Positions 63,959 to 64,000 of a stretch of 64,000 nucleotides of DNA are shown here, in pieces. Origin of the DNA: GCA-2687025 sp964473525. Its GTDB lineage: Bacteria > Poribacteria > WGA-4E > GCA-2687025. The translations under genes and the position numbers were made by a program. Below the pieces are notes generated by a model. That model searched no databases, was not told the origin of the DNA, and saw only the letters and a program-made list of their open reading frames with translations. Each line of letters begins with the position of its first letter. Position 1 is the first letter of the stretch. Location of the stretch: positions 248,001 through 312,000 of the forward strand of contig CAYYPK010000001.1 in assembly GCA_964473525.1 (NCBI GenBank), read 5' to 3'.

Positions 63959-64000
63959 GTGAGTGGAACGCTCGAAGGTCGCGTCGCCGTAGTGGTCGGG
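63959..64000 (+). CDS. Start of a probable SDR-family dehydrogenase (cut by the window edge)
   Basis: GTG 63959 follows AGGAG at normal spacing and opens MSGTLEGRVAVVVG, the usual first strand of short-chain dehydrogenases just before the TGxxxGxG loop. Only 14 codons are visible. It is divergent from the glycyl radical operon and could act in the same pathway. Confidence 0.5.
   Translation, partial: MSGTLEGRVAVVVG

Overview
This is a high-GC bacterial window with 10 undetermined bases at 21887-21896, so it probably comes from a draft or metagenome-assembled genome. It has no rRNA, tRNA, CRISPR array, transposase or phage gene that I can see. The gene content includes two PhyH-type dioxygenases, a sulfatase, creatininase-like and Gfo/Idh/MocA enzymes, LamG and VCBS secreted proteins, a DUF5916 outer-membrane protein, HisKA_3 kinases and a glycyl radical enzyme. 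This resembles uncultivated Poribacteria- or PVC-like heterotrophs that degrade complex organic matter. That is an inference from gene content, not a phylogenetic result.

Layout. 1-5550: a cytosolic sensor kinase, then a near-consensus sigma-70 promoter driving seven tandem paralogues of an unrecognised small-protein family, one of them truncated. 5600-7610: a secreted GH-A-like glycosidase and a PhyH dioxygenase. 7650-12950: two large paralogous membrane kinases. 13100-16850: GNAT, DUF5916 and PhyH. 17000-21730: a secreted tail-bearing protein, a coupled TPR/VCBS-ASPIC pair and a LamG protein. 21900-26320: creatininase-like enzyme, oxidoreductase, an intact and a broken PaiB-like protein, and a C39/BtrH-like protein. 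26500-36750: an ECF sigma factor, a lipoprotein, nitrilase, MFS exporter, a small protein coupled to a sulfatase, DUF402-CutC, a secreted WD40-ankyrin fusion, a VOC protein and a DUF481-like protein. 36770-48914: a flavoprotein disulfide reductase, a multidomain redoxin interrupted by TGA, a lipoprotein, beta-propeller proteins, an ankyrin protein, a structured noncoding stretch and a putative outer-membrane protein. 48919-54559: two coupled class III cyclases. 54760-59218: five secreted proteins sharing a short C-terminal tail. 59369-64000: a palindromic repeat, then a glycyl radical enzyme operon with two radical SAM proteins, and the start of a probable SDR gene.

The most distinctive signal is a C-terminal tail of about 18-20 residues (pattern V-[DE]-x-x-G-K-x(4)-W-[GA]-x-[LIM]-K). 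It closes seven exported proteins with different folds and one gene fragment. In every tail gene whose end is also a transcript end, the stop codon is followed by a strong GC hairpin with no U-run. This looks like a sorting or attachment signal that I cannot match to a named family. Other items worth a second look are the tandem small-protein array, the glycyl radical operon with its extra radical SAM protein, an in-frame TGA at a probable Trp codon, and several frameshifts or lost start codons that could be biological or assembly errors.
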